A stretch of DNA of 64,000 bases from an uncultured Flavobacteriales bacterium (GTDB lineage Bacteria > Bacteroidota > Bacteroidia > Flavobacteriales_D > Parvicellaceae), in contig CAJWDP010000002.1 of NCBI GenBank assembly GCA_913030835.1, positions 1 through 64,000 on the forward strand, in the 5' to 3' direction. Made by a program: the position numbers and the translations under genes. Positions 1 to 8,211 of the stretch are shown here, one piece after another. The first letter of the stretch is position 1, and each line of letters starts with the position of its first letter. The notes under the pieces were generated by a model, which worked only from the letters and a program-made list of their open reading frames with translations, searched no databases and was not told where the DNA came from.

Positions 1-63
1 TCAGTTGGTTAGAGCGCAGGATTCATAACCCTGAGGTCGGGAGTTCAAATCTCCCCCGCGCTA
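1..63 (+). tRNA. tRNA with CAT anticodon (Met, or Ile2), 5' end cut by the window edge
   Basis: The window opens inside the D arm. The 3' half of the D stem, the anticodon arm with loop TTCATAA (anticodon CAT at 24-26), a five-base variable loop, the T arm GGGAG/TTCAAAT/CTCCC and the 3' acceptor strand CCGCGCT plus discriminator A (63) are all visible. CCA is not encoded. The anticodon stem has one A-C mismatch at its loop end and lacks the three G-C pairs of initiator tRNA, so this is not fMet. A CAT anticodon may read Met, or Ile if modified to lysidine; the missing 5' part (about 11 bases) prevents a choice. Confidence 0.9.
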
Positions 64-88
64 CAAGATTGAGGAACTAAACTCAGGA

Positions 89-120
89 AGGTTTCAGTCG
101 ATTAACTGAAACCTTTTTTT
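89..120 (+). terminator. Rho-independent terminator after the tRNA
   Basis: A perfect 10-bp stem (89-98 with 105-114) encloses a 6-base loop and runs into seven T. It follows the tRNA by 25 bases, so it probably ends the tRNA transcript. Confidence 0.85.
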
Positions 121-250
121 ATTCAACTTATTTTTTGTTGTTAGAAATCTACTCGCTTGTTGTATCATTTTCCATGATGCTCATTACACATAGAAAACAG
201 CGCTTATAAGAAATCATTACGCTTACTAATTAATCTTAAAACCTTAAGCT

Positions 251-844
251 ATGTCATTCAATGATTTCAAGTATTGCGCCTGTCTATTTTCTATTGTTAT
301 TATTTTAAGCTCATTCGTACTTGTCCAAAGCGAATTTACCAAAAGGAAAAATGAATTTTTTGGTGTTGCCCATGGTGTTGAAAATGTACCGAGTTCAAAC
401 CTGTCAAAAGAGAGGGGGTTTCTTGTAATTTTGAACAAAGCACGAAGAGATTCATCGATGCAACCTTTGATGATCGACAAAGACCTGACTAGAGCAGCAA
501 GATATCATTCTTACGACATGGCCACACAAAACTATTTTAGCCATGATACATATGACAGGAACCCTTTGACTGATAGCTTGGAATATATCTGCAATGCAAA
601 CGATAGAACACAAAAGTTTGTTGACCATGAAACGGAAAGGAAAATAGCGAAAATATCTGCTTGTTGCTCGGAGAACTGTTGTCATGATGCTACTACCAGC
701 ATGGATGTTTTTAACGCCTATTTGAATTCTCCAGGTCACCGGGAAAATATGTTTGACCCAAGCCATAGATTAATCGGAATTGGGTACATAAACATACCGG
801 GATCAAAAAAGCCTCACTGCTGGACTATGGATTTTGGCAATTAA
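251..844 (+). CDS. Secreted CAP/SCP-domain protein
   Basis: A 197-residue protein with a hydrophobic N-terminal segment (about residues 8-26) that reads as a signal peptide or anchor. The rest is one CAP (SCP/PR-1) domain: the HS-x2-MA-x3-YFSHD block around residues 76-90 and SPGHRENMFDP near 155-165 are family signatures, with His and Glu placed as in the CAP cavity. A run of cysteines (CC, then CC) lies between them, which is unusual for short bacterial CAP proteins and may form disulfides after export. Bacterial CAP proteins have no single established function. The gene stands alone, between the tRNA terminator and the convergent arsenosugar operon. A second CAP gene lies at 21.5 kb. Confidence 0.85.
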   Translation: MSFNDFKYCACLFSIVIILSSFVLVQSEFTKRKNEFFGVAHGVENVPSSNLSKERGFLVILNKARRDSSMQPLMIDKDLTRAARYHSYDMATQNYFSHDTYDRNPLTDSLEYICNANDRTQKFVDHETERKIAKISACCSENCCHDATTSMDVFNAYLNSPGHRENMFDPSHRLIGIGYINIPGSKKPHCWTMDFGN

Positions 845-927
845 CCGATTGTCGGCAAACAAATCTCTGAAGTGGTAGTCTTGTCATCAACAAAGCATTG
901 CTTTTTTGATTAGGAAACTAGCTTATA

Positions 928-1899
928 TTAACAACATCCTCCCCCATCGTAGAAGTAGGTGGACTCGGATACAAAAATATCAGAGCGACCAAGATTACTT
1001 AATGCATTCGCCGTTTTATCGCATACCGACAATGGCTGATTTTGAAGCAAAAGATGCCCTTTTCTATCATCAAACACATCCTCCTCTCCATAATAAATGG
1101 CGGTTTTTCCGGTAAAAATGCAAGGACCATCCGCAGGCATCGGATCTTTAATTGCGCAGACCTCTATACTTTCTATGTAAACCAGCTCATCTGTGGCATA
1201 CTTTTCAGGGTCTAGAACTCGATAAGGCCTTTTTGCTCTAATTTCTACGGTTCCAAAACCAGCTTCAGTGATCATATCAACATATTTACTCAATGGTATG
1301 GCTCCCGTCAGGCACATCGCTCGCAACCGATCATCATTTCGTAACTTATCGGACATCTCTTGATTGCAAATGGGATCTGACATGACAAGTCTCCCATGTG
1401 GTTTCAGCACTCGATAGGATTCAGCAAGAGCTTTTTTCAGATCATCAGTTTTAAATATGTTAAAAACACAATTTTGAGCAGCAACATCTATCGATTCATC
1501 GTCAATCGGCAAATTCAATGCATCTCCCAATCGGAGATCCACAAATTTTGAGCTAAACCAAGGGTTAAGTAATTCAGCTTCCTTGAAATTCTGAGCTGAA
1601 GCTTCCAACATTTCATTCAAAACATCCACACCTATTATCCCCCCGTTGTTCCTATTGAAGTAAGAGAATTGCAGCAATTCCATTCCTCCTCCCACTCCAA
1701 CGTACAACACCTTTGGATTGTTGACCAGGTCTCTCGCATGAACCGTACTTCCACAACCATAATTCATTTCTTTCATTATTCCCGGTATTTCCAGTCCGGG
1801 AAGTTGCCAGATCGGTGTTGTCGTACAACAAAGCCCCACATCCGGAGCTATTGCTGCTTTTCTATACAATTCGTTCGTTGCTTCCAAGTAATTACTCAT
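928..1899 (-). CDS. arsM: Arsenosugar-type arsenite S-adenosylmethionine methyltransferase ArsM
   Basis: A class I methyltransferase of 323 aa. The SAM-binding loop VGVGGGMELLQ and the acidic strand GVDVLNEML are clear, followed by LRLGDALNLP and QNCVFNIF. Arsenic-binding cysteines are expected in this family: CC near residues 24-25, a Cys in NYGCGS, one in QNC and one in MCLTGAIP are candidates. The C-terminus ends GGGCC, adding two more thiols. ArsM turns As(III) into methylated arsenicals in the cytoplasm. It is the last gene of the operon and overlaps the end of the phosphorylase gene by 8 bases. The ATG at 1899 is chosen; a TTG two codons upstream (1905) is possible. The assignment rests on the protein and on the arsS neighbourhood. 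Confidence 0.88.
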   Translation of the reverse strand: MSNYLEATNELYRKAAIAPDVGLCCTTTPIWQLPGLEIPGIMKEMNYGCGSTVHARDLVNNPKVLYVGVGGGMELLQFSYFNRNNGGIIGVDVLNEMLEASAQNFKEAELLNPWFSSKFVDLRLGDALNLPIDDESIDVAAQNCVFNIFKTDDLKKALAESYRVLKPHGRLVMSDPICNQEMSDKLRNDDRLRAMCLTGAIPLSKYVDMITEAGFGTVEIRAKRPYRVLDPEKYATDELVYIESIEVCAIKDPMPADGPCIFTGKTAIYYGEEDVFDDRKGHLLLQNQPLSVCDKTANALSNLGRSDIFVSESTYFYDGGGCC

Positions 1900-2713
1900 T
1901 CCCAATATCTTTTATTAATTCTTCAAATAGTTCTGTCAGTACTTTTTCACTTTTACCTGCGATCTCAATGATCTCATCGATATTGATCGCTTTCAGGTCA
2001 TCTGGATCACATTCGTCGGTTAAAACAGAAATAGCGACAACTTTCATACCTGCATGTTTTGCCGCAATTACCTCAGGGACCGTGCTCATTCCAACCGCAT
2101 CACCTCCAATTCGCTTCAAATATCGATATTCAGCTGGTGTCTCCAACATCGGACCCTGAGCCACCGCATAAACCCCTTCTTGTAAACGTATATTTTTGTT
2201 TGCTGCTATTCTTTTTACCTTATCTCGCAAGTCCCTACTGTATGCATCAGACATATCTGGAAATCGGATTCCAAGTTCGACATGATTCGGCCCAATTAAC
2301 GGATTTCCCGGAAGTATATTGATGTGGTCAGAGATAAGCATCAAATCTCCCTTATTCCAATTCAGATTCATACACCCGGCCGCATTCGAAATCAATAATG
2401 TTTCAACTCCTAACATTTTCATTACCCTTACAGGAAATGCAATCTGTTCTTGTGTATAGCCTTCGTAGAAGTGATAACGACCCTGCATCACCATAACGCT
2501 TACACCACGAATAGTTCCGAAAAGCAACCTTCCTTTATGAAATTCTACAGTTGCTTCGGGGAATCCCGGAATTTGATCATAGCTAAGTTCTACGTCTATG
2601 TTTACTTTGGTGGTAAAGTTGCCCAACCCCGTGCCAAGAACCACACCTATTTTGGGATTTTTCACACCTCTTTGAGATAGAAACGCTGCCGAATCTTTTA
2701 TTTCCTCTATCAT
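1892..2713 (-). CDS. Purine nucleoside phosphorylase of the arsenosugar operon
   Basis: A 273-aa class I (trimeric) purine nucleoside phosphorylase: VVLGTGLGNF (phosphate loop), MQGRYHFYEGY, SNAAGCMN and VGMSTVPEV are family motifs, and the length is normal. The family cleaves purine nucleosides with phosphate to base and pentose-1-phosphate. The base-recognition segment reads LTDEC rather than the TN-x-A of mammalian enzymes, as is common in bacterial relatives. Its ATG overlaps the stop of the glycosyltransferase gene (ATGA), and arsM overlaps its own end, so it is translated with the pathway. In context the likely substrate is a dimethylarsinoyl-deoxyadenosine made by ArsS, with release of adenine; ordinary purine salvage cannot be excluded from sequence. 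Confidence 0.88.
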   Translation of the reverse strand: MIEEIKDSAAFLSQRGVKNPKIGVVLGTGLGNFTTKVNIDVELSYDQIPGFPEATVEFHKGRLLFGTIRGVSVMVMQGRYHFYEGYTQEQIAFPVRVMKMLGVETLLISNAAGCMNLNWNKGDLMLISDHINILPGNPLIGPNHVELGIRFPDMSDAYSRDLRDKVKRIAANKNIRLQEGVYAVAQGPMLETPAEYRYLKRIGGDAVGMSTVPEVIAAKHAGMKVVAISVLTDECDPDDLKAINIDEIIEIAGKSEKVLTELFEELIKDIGNE

Positions 2714-3393
2714 TCTCCCAGCTGTTTTTTATAAAAATTCAATAGCGATTGTTGAGAGAACCCCAAACGATAGCCCATATGCACACATGCATGAATTAGC
2801 TGCAATCGGAAAACCCCATGTGCTTCGTATCTTCGGGCGGAGGTAATCAATTTCCGTTGCACAACAGTAAAATTTCCAATTGATCGTATTCTTGGAATGA
2901 TTTCGTTGTCTTCAAGAATGGTGTACTCTTCATTGAATCCACCAATTTGATTAAACGCTTCCCTTTTAATAAATAACGATTGGTCACCACCCCTGCACCA
3001 ATTGTTGTTGAATCGGGTAAACCAACCAGACGTCCTAAGCACCGGGTGTTTTGAATCAAAACCCATGTAAAAACATCCTGCAATCGTATTCCCGTTGATT
3101 GAACTCTCGATCAGCTGATCAAAATTCTTTGGAGGATAGCTATCTGCGTGGAGAAAATATAGAATGTCATGAGCTGCAATCTTGGCTCCAGCATTCATCT
3201 GCCGCGCTCTTCCTTTTTCAGACACCAAGAATCGGGCATCGTACTGGGCAGCCACTTCCTTAGTAATTCCGCAATTCGTAGCATCAACCACAATTACTTC
3301 AGTATAAATGCCCGTAGAACATTCCTGGATATGACTCAGCAAAACTCCAATATTCTCTGCTTCATTATATGTTGGAATAATGATACTGATCAA
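2710..3393 (-). CDS. TIGR04283-type family 2 glycosyltransferase (arsenosugar biosynthesis)
   Basis: A 227-aa GT-A fold glycosyltransferase: SIIIPTYNEAENIG at the N-terminus, the metal-binding FLHADSYPP around residues 78-86, and GGDQSLFIKREAFNQIGGF in the acceptor half. There is no membrane segment. Short GT2 enzymes of this type are a known companion of ArsS (rSAM/selenodomain-associated family). The start codon is TTG (3393), placed in a TTGA overlap with the stop of the upstream gene; no ATG is available close by, so this start depends on translational coupling. It probably transfers or rearranges the sugar-side group of the arsenosugar; the acceptor is not known from sequence. Confidence 0.85.
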   Translation of the reverse strand: MISIIIPTYNEAENIGVLLSHIQECSTGIYTEVIVVDATNCGITKEVAAQYDARFLVSEKGRARQMNAGAKIAAHDILYFLHADSYPPKNFDQLIESSINGNTIAGCFYMGFDSKHPVLRTSGWFTRFNNNWCRGGDQSLFIKREAFNQIGGFNEEYTILEDNEIIPRIRSIGNFTVVQRKLITSARRYEAHGVFRLQLIHACVHMGYRLGFSQQSLLNFYKKQLGE

Positions 3394-4010
3394 TCCAAAA
3401 TCAATTTGAGTTCATCGGGCAGATCTTCGGCATAATCCACGTCACTCAGTGTTTGAAGCAATCTTATGGTACAACCGGCTTTTTCAACATCCAACAATGT
3501 GTCTACCAATACATTCTCAGTACTCCATTCTTTGTTGGCGAAAATTTCTGAATTCAGTTTTTTCATACCCAGAAGATAATAACCTCCATCATAAGCGGGA
3601 CCAATAACCACATCCGACTCATTCAAACCATCAAAAGCAATTTCAATAGTTTCCGAATCCAATTCCCAGCAGTCTGAGCCAATTATTACTACTTTTTCGA
3701 AACCGACATTGAATGCAGACTCGAATGCATTCTTCATTCGCTCTCCTAAATCATCTCCCATTTGAAGTCTTTTCGAAAAAACTTTCTCAGGAAATTGATC
3801 ATATTCGTCAATGTAATCTGAATAGTAGATCACTTTTTGAGCATTTATCGGTTCAATAATCTCCTTGGTCTTCTCAATCAAAGCTCGGTACACGGTCAAT
3901 GCATTTGTATCCCCAATCGATTGAGCCAATCTGGTTTTTACCCGACCCAATTCAGCATTCTTTACAAAAACAAGTAAAGCATATTTATTTGAATACTTTT
4001 TCACCTGCAA
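3390..4010 (-). CDS. TIGR04282-type nucleotidyl/glycosyltransferase-like protein (arsenosugar biosynthesis)
   Basis: A 206-aa protein of the DUF2064/TIGR04282 family: KNAELGRVKTRLA near residues 16-28 resembles the nucleotide-binding loop of sugar nucleotidyltransferases, and GSDCWEL followed by VVIGPAYDGGYYLLGM is the family hallmark. It is annotated in this context as transferase 1 of the ArsS-associated pair. Its first 26 bases lie inside the end of the rhodanese gene, and its stop overlaps the next start. The family is cytoplasmic; whether it activates a sugar or transfers one is not settled. Confidence 0.85.
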   Translation of the reverse strand: MQVKKYSNKYALLVFVKNAELGRVKTRLAQSIGDTNALTVYRALIEKTKEIIEPINAQKVIYYSDYIDEYDQFPEKVFSKRLQMGDDLGERMKNAFESAFNVGFEKVVIIGSDCWELDSETIEIAFDGLNESDVVIGPAYDGGYYLLGMKKLNSEIFANKEWSTENVLVDTLLDVEKAGCTIRLLQTLSDVDYAEDLPDELKLILD

Positions 4011-4479
4011 TTAACCATTTGCCCCAATTCTTGTCGTAGCCGTGGATCTGATTGGTCTTTCCATTTTCATTGAAAACCGGATATCCCGTGTTCACCCAAT
4101 CGAAAATTCCACCGTATAGATTGTGGACATTTGTATATCCTAACTTTATCAATTTTGCTGCTATTTGATCACTCCGATAACCTACCGAGCAATAGACAAC
4201 AACAGGAGCTGATTTTTTCACTCCCGCTAATGCATCAGCATCAAAACTCTTATAGCCGCAATTCAAAGCATTCTCCAAGTGTGAAACCGTAAATTCCTTG
4301 GGCTCTCTAGCGTCTAAAAGAACAACAACATCACCGTTACTGATGGATTTATTCAACGATTCTACGGTTAGAACAGGAACATCTTTTGAGATAAGTCCTT
4401 TCACCATCTGATCAAAATCCTTTTGACCTAAAAAAGATAAAGAAATGGTCATAATGTATAGGAAAAAGACATATTTCAT
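3985..4479 (-). CDS. Exported single-domain rhodanese
   Basis: A 164-aa protein with an N-terminal signal peptide (MKYVFFLYIMTISLSFLG) and one rhodanese domain. The catalytic Cys is residue 97 in YCSVGYRS, with LLDAREPKEF and LYGGIFDWVNTGYPV as other family marks, so it should be active. I start it at the ATG at 4479, which overlaps the arsS stop as ATGA and gives a clean signal peptide; an ORF extension to 4530 would put the signal peptide inside the protein. Rhodaneses move sulfane sulfur or act as arsenate reductase-like (Cdc25/Acr2-type) enzymes. In an arsenic operon a periplasmic thiol role is attractive, but unproven. Confidence 0.85.
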   Translation of the reverse strand: MKYVFFLYIMTISLSFLGQKDFDQMVKGLISKDVPVLTVESLNKSISNGDVVVLLDAREPKEFTVSHLENALNCGYKSFDADALAGVKKSAPVVVYCSVGYRSDQIAAKLIKLGYTNVHNLYGGIFDWVNTGYPVFNENGKTNQIHGYDKNWGKWLIAGEKVFK

Positions 4480-5525
4480 ATTAGAGCTCCTTGACATCCG
4501 GAACCGGCTCCTGCTGTGCATCCAAAGCAATGCTGATTTGTAATAATCGGACGGTTCATAAGCAATTCACTATCGAACTCTTGTATCGTTTGAGGAGCGT
4601 TTTTCTCCAATCCCAGATTCAACATTTGATTAAAATCACAATCATGAAGGAATCCATTCCAGCCAACTGAAATTGTATTTCGACACATCAACTCATCCAC
4701 TGACTTTGGATTGAATGCATTAACGAGTTTGACCATGTATTGTTCATATTGTCCTGAAATCCATAGGTAATCCAAAAATCTGCTGATCGGAAGATTTGTG
4801 ATTGTATAAAGATTGTTGAATTCAATACCAAAATCGTCCTTTAGCTTTGCTTTATAATCTAGTTCCAAAACCTTTTGATCAGGCGGCAAGGATGCGCCGC
4901 CGGGGTTGAAAACCAAATGAAGCTCCAGCCCTGAATCCAATTTACCATAACCAAGTTCATTTAACTTGATCAACGCACGAATCGAATCTGCAAAGACACC
5001 TTCTCCTCTCTGTTTGTCGACATTTTCCTTGGAATAACAGGGTAATGAAGCTATTACCGTTACATTATGTTTCTTAAAAAAATGAGGGAATTCTTTAAAT
5101 TTCTTATTGGACTCCAGAATGGTTAAATTACTCCTTACAATGACCTTTACCTGGCGTTTCGCCAGCTCTTCTACAAACCACTGGAAGTGCGGATTCATTT
5201 CAGGTGCGCCACCTGTTAGGTCTACGGTGTGTGCGGTAGAGTTCTCAATCGCCTTCAAGCAATAGTTCATCACCTCCTTGGTCATGATCTCTTTTCTATC
5301 CGGGCCTGCGTCTACATGACAATGTTCACAAACCTGATTACACATGTAGCCCAAATTGATCTGCAGAATCTCCAATTCTTTTGGCCGAAGAGGGGATTTC
5401 TTCAACTCATTCAGTTTATCTGCAAACGACCCCAGCGACTGAGCAGAGGAAGACAGTAATTTGATCTGCTCAAGGCTATTGGCTAAATTGTTCCCTCTTT
5501 TCTTTAACGATCTTGTTTCTCCCAT
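4476..5525 (-). CDS. arsS: Arsenosugar biosynthesis radical SAM protein ArsS (Cys form)
   Basis: A 349-aa radical SAM enzyme. The [4Fe-4S] motif CxxxCxxC is at Cys62, Cys66 and Cys69 (CNQVCEHCHVDAGP). The C-terminal Cys-rich domain (DUF3641) includes MCRNTISVGWNGFLHDCDF and ends HCFGCTAGAGSGCQGALI. ArsS joins the 5'-deoxyadenosyl radical of SAM to a methylated arsenical, giving the first arsenic-ribose bond of arsenosugars. Some homologues are selenoproteins; here the tail is all Cys and there is no in-frame TGA before the stop. The start overlaps the DUF547 stop (TAATG) and its end overlaps the rhodanese start, so it is the second gene of the operon. Confidence 0.93.
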   Translation of the reverse strand: MGETRSLKKRGNNLANSLEQIKLLSSSAQSLGSFADKLNELKKSPLRPKELEILQINLGYMCNQVCEHCHVDAGPDRKEIMTKEVMNYCLKAIENSTAHTVDLTGGAPEMNPHFQWFVEELAKRQVKVIVRSNLTILESNKKFKEFPHFFKKHNVTVIASLPCYSKENVDKQRGEGVFADSIRALIKLNELGYGKLDSGLELHLVFNPGGASLPPDQKVLELDYKAKLKDDFGIEFNNLYTITNLPISRFLDYLWISGQYEQYMVKLVNAFNPKSVDELMCRNTISVGWNGFLHDCDFNQMLNLGLEKNAPQTIQEFDSELLMNRPIITNQHCFGCTAGAGSGCQGALI

Positions 5526-6280
5526 TACTTATTCAAATTCCAGTCGTATTCTAAGTAGTTTATTTTCGCATTCGTTTTAACCTTTACTTCGGAATATTTA
5601 TTGATCCAGTCAATCAACCCCCCATTCTGAGTAAAATCATTCTTAAACCAGCTGAATATTTTAGAAATTTTAATCTCATCTGGCCTAATTTGATTTTTGG
5701 ACTTATCTCGTAAAAATTCTCTGGCTAGCAAATCTAAATCCTTATCAACAATTTCAGGGTGGAATGCTCTGTTCAGTAATTTTGGGCAAGAAACAGATGC
5801 ACAATTTATCCCAACATGGATCCTTGGATCTCCCATTTTTCTTAAAATCTCATGTTCGATCGTATTCAAATCATACGTTTTGCCACCGAGTTGTATGAAT
5901 TTAATGCTCCACGGCTTTCCGGAAATATCTTTAATCGAATTGACCGGATACTTATTTAAAATCAGCTTTATCGTGAATGCATTATAAGCATTCATCCAAT
6001 ATGCAAGACGGACGTTTTTAGATGCATTCTTCTGAGGAACATTAGCTGATAATTGTTTTAAATAGGCGTCTAGCTGTTTAATGTCTTTTTTAAAAGCTGC
6101 ATAATCAACATTGCCAGAAGCCGAAACGTACTTTTTAAGTAGCATTCCAAATTTAGAATGATCAATCTGTTGATTCTCTGCTGATACGCTGTCTTTGAAT
6201 GACGAATAGCCCGTCATTCCCCAACTGCATTGCCAGACAAAAGCTACGGCAATAAACACAACTATTTTAACTGCTTTCAT
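5525..6280 (-). CDS. Exported DUF547 protein, first gene of the arsenosugar operon
   Basis: A 251-aa protein with a signal peptide (about residues 1-21) and a DUF547 domain: YWMNAYNAFTIKLIL, the conserved HVGINCASVSCPKL (two Cys) and FSWFKNDF. DUF547 has no established biochemical activity; the Cys/His arrangement resembles a papain-like fold in this family's plant and bacterial members. Genes of this family often sit beside arsS. The operon promoter should lie between 6281 and about 6460; I found no perfect TAnnTTTG element there. Confidence 0.85.
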   Translation of the reverse strand: MKAVKIVVFIAVAFVWQCSWGMTGYSSFKDSVSAENQQIDHSKFGMLLKKYVSASGNVDYAAFKKDIKQLDAYLKQLSANVPQKNASKNVRLAYWMNAYNAFTIKLILNKYPVNSIKDISGKPWSIKFIQLGGKTYDLNTIEHEILRKMGDPRIHVGINCASVSCPKLLNRAFHPEIVDKDLDLLAREFLRDKSKNQIRPDEIKISKIFSWFKNDFTQNGGLIDWINKYSEVKVKTNAKINYLEYDWNLNK

Positions 6281-6462
6281 ACTGTGGTTTTGGCTTATAA
6301 ATTATCCCGCTTACTCAATTAAATTGGAAGTCGTAAAATACAAAAACTACCATTTCATTTGCGGAAAGATACTGACAGAAAAGAATAAAAATTGTGCCAC
6401 TTTCAGAGAGCAGAGGTATTGTAAGCAGGAAGAACTCTTTTAATCGACACGATCAGATGGAA

Positions 6463-6491
6463 ATAGAAAGACTTTTGTAGTCTGAAAAGTC
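6463..6491 (-). terminator. Possible terminator after the ftsY-rimO-lipoprotein genes
   Basis: A 7-bp stem (6470-6476 with 6485-6491) and 8-base loop, followed on the minus strand by a T-rich tail (TCTTTCTATTT). It lies 36 bases past the stop of the minus-strand lipoprotein gene. The tail is interrupted, so this is a moderate candidate. The remainder of 6281-6526 shows no gene. Confidence 0.4.
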
Positions 6492-6526
6492 ATCAAAAAT
6501 AGCAGGAAATTAAGAGGATAGCGGCC

Positions 6527-6895
6527 TTATTCAACAGGGTGAGTTTCCTCGATTACACGAACTTCGTACCCCCCCTCAATAATATCGAGGTAGGCATTCA
6601 AAGCCTCTTTTACCTTTACCGTGTCCGGATCAGACACCTTTATTTCAAAAGTACTCGTTGACTCTCTGTTTTCAATCGTGAATCCCTTACACCCTTCAAA
6701 CGAATTCTCTGCAATCAGCTTTAAAATGTCCAATTTTCCCTGAATTTCTTTCTCATCAAATTCAGAATCAGCTCCAGTATCGAGTGCTTCATACGTACCC
6801 AACCAAATTGTTGCTTGATAGCTAGACTCGTCTTTTTTGTCGCACGAATTGAATACTAGGAAAGCTGCAGCAAGAATAGCAAGTGTTAATCTCAT
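6527..6895 (-). CDS. Small putative lipoprotein of unknown function
   Basis: A 122-aa protein with a short hydrophobic N-terminus ending in FNSC (residues 15-18), a plausible lipobox, followed by charged DKKDE. I do not recognise the family. The mature part is acidic and predicted to be a small alpha/beta domain. Its ATG overlaps the rimO stop as ATGA, so it is the distal gene of the ftsY-rimO transcript, but nothing ties its function to translation. Confidence 0.65.
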   Translation of the reverse strand: MRLTLAILAAAFLVFNSCDKKDESSYQATIWLGTYEALDTGADSEFDEKEIQGKLDILKLIAENSFEGCKGFTIENRESTSTFEIKVSDPDTVKVKEALNAYLDIIEGGYEVRVIEETHPVE

Positions 6896-8211
6896 TTTTG
6901 TGGTATTGGATTTCCAAATAAATCGTAAAAATCGGCTTTTTCAATTTTAACGTCAACGAAATTACCAATTTTCAATTGATTTTTTGAGGCGTTAATAAGA
7001 ACTTCATTATCTACTTCCGGGGAATCAAATTCTGTTCTCCCAACATAGTATCCCCCCTCCTCTTTGTCAATAAGCACTCGATATACCTTCCCAACCATGG
7101 ATTGGTTTTTTCGAAATGATATGTCAGCTTGAATATTCATTATTTCCTCCGCCCTAGCTTTCTTTATTTCAGAAGGCACATCATCTTTCAGATTGAAAGC
7201 ATGGGTATTTTCCTCATGCGAATAGGTAAAGCAGCCCAATCTATCAAATTGACTATCCATCACCCACTCTTTCATTTCCTCAAAATGTTCTTCTTTTTCG
7301 CCAGGGTATCCTGTGATAAGCGTAGTTCTGATCGCAATATTAGGGACTTGTTCCCGAATATCCATCAAAAGTTGAGAAGTTTTTTCACGCGTAATACCTC
7401 GGCGCATCGACTTAAGAATTTCAGTTGATCCATGTTGAAGCGGTATATCTAGGTAATTGCAAATATTTTCTCGATCTGCCATTACCTTCAGTATATCTTT
7501 TGGGAATCCTGAAGGATAAGCATAATGAAGCCGAATCCATTCTAATCCTTTGATGTCTGACAAATGCTTGAGCAATTCTGAAAGATTCCTTTTCCCATAA
7601 AGATCAAGGCCGTAGTACGTCAAATCCTGAGCAATCAAAATGAGCTCCTTCGTTCCTGATTGGACCAATTGCTTCGCGGAGTCGACCAGTTCTTCAATTG
7701 GTTTAGACCTGTGCTTCCCTCTCATCAGAGGAATCGCACAAAAAGAACAAGGACGATCACACCCCTCTGCAATTTTGAAATACGCATAATGGGCCGGAGT
7801 TGTGAGTAATCTTTCGCCCACCAATTCTTTTTTGTAATCGGCCTTTAATGTTTTTAAGAGCTTCGGAAGTTCTCGAGTTCCAAAAAAAGAGTCTACCTCA
7901 GGAATTTCTTTAGACAACTCACTCCCATAACGCTGAGACAAGCATCCAGTCACATATAGTTTTTCCAAACCGCCCGTTTTTTTTGCCTCTGCGTACTCAA
8001 GAATTGCATTAACCGATTCTTCTTTGGCACTTTCAATAAATCCGCACGTATTTATAATTACGATCTCTGCATCCTGACTGGCAGATTCATGCACCACATC
8101 GAAATGATTGGCTTTCAGCTGAGCCATCATAACTTCCGAATCAAATATATTTTTTGAGCACCCTAAGGTGATCACATTGACTCGGTTCTTTCGTAGTGTT
8201 TTTGTTTTCAT
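6892..8211 (-). CDS. rimO: Ribosomal protein S12 methylthiotransferase RimO
   Basis: A 439-aa radical SAM methylthiotransferase that modifies an aspartate of ribosomal protein S12. The N-terminal UPF0004 domain holds the auxiliary cluster cysteines Cys18, Cys56 and Cys90; the radical SAM motif CDRPCSFC gives Cys151, Cys155 and Cys158; a TRAM domain ends the protein. YLDIPLQHGS and MRRGITREKT are typical of RimO rather than of MiaB. The start overlaps the ftsY stop (ATGA), the standard Bacteroidota arrangement. Confidence 0.95.
   Translation of the reverse strand: MKTKTLRKNRVNVITLGCSKNIFDSEVMMAQLKANHFDVVHESASQDAEIVIINTCGFIESAKEESVNAILEYAEAKKTGGLEKLYVTGCLSQRYGSELSKEIPEVDSFFGTRELPKLLKTLKADYKKELVGERLLTTPAHYAYFKIAEGCDRPCSFCAIPLMRGKHRSKPIEELVDSAKQLVQSGTKELILIAQDLTYYGLDLYGKRNLSELLKHLSDIKGLEWIRLHYAYPSGFPKDILKVMADRENICNYLDIPLQHGSTEILKSMRRGITREKTSQLLMDIREQVPNIAIRTTLITGYPGEKEEHFEEMKEWVMDSQFDRLGCFTYSHEENTHAFNLKDDVPSEIKKARAEEIMNIQADISFRKNQSMVGKVYRVLIDKEEGGYYVGRTEFDSPEVDNEVLINASKNQLKIGNFVDVKIEKADFYDLFGNPIPQK

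Noticed and set aside
452-766. 104-aa ORF antisense to the CAP gene
   Set aside because: Shadow of the plus-strand CAP domain; composition and neighbours give no support.
892-907. Terminator after the first CAP gene
   Set aside because: Only a 5-bp stem with a 3-base loop; too weak to call, although a short T run follows.
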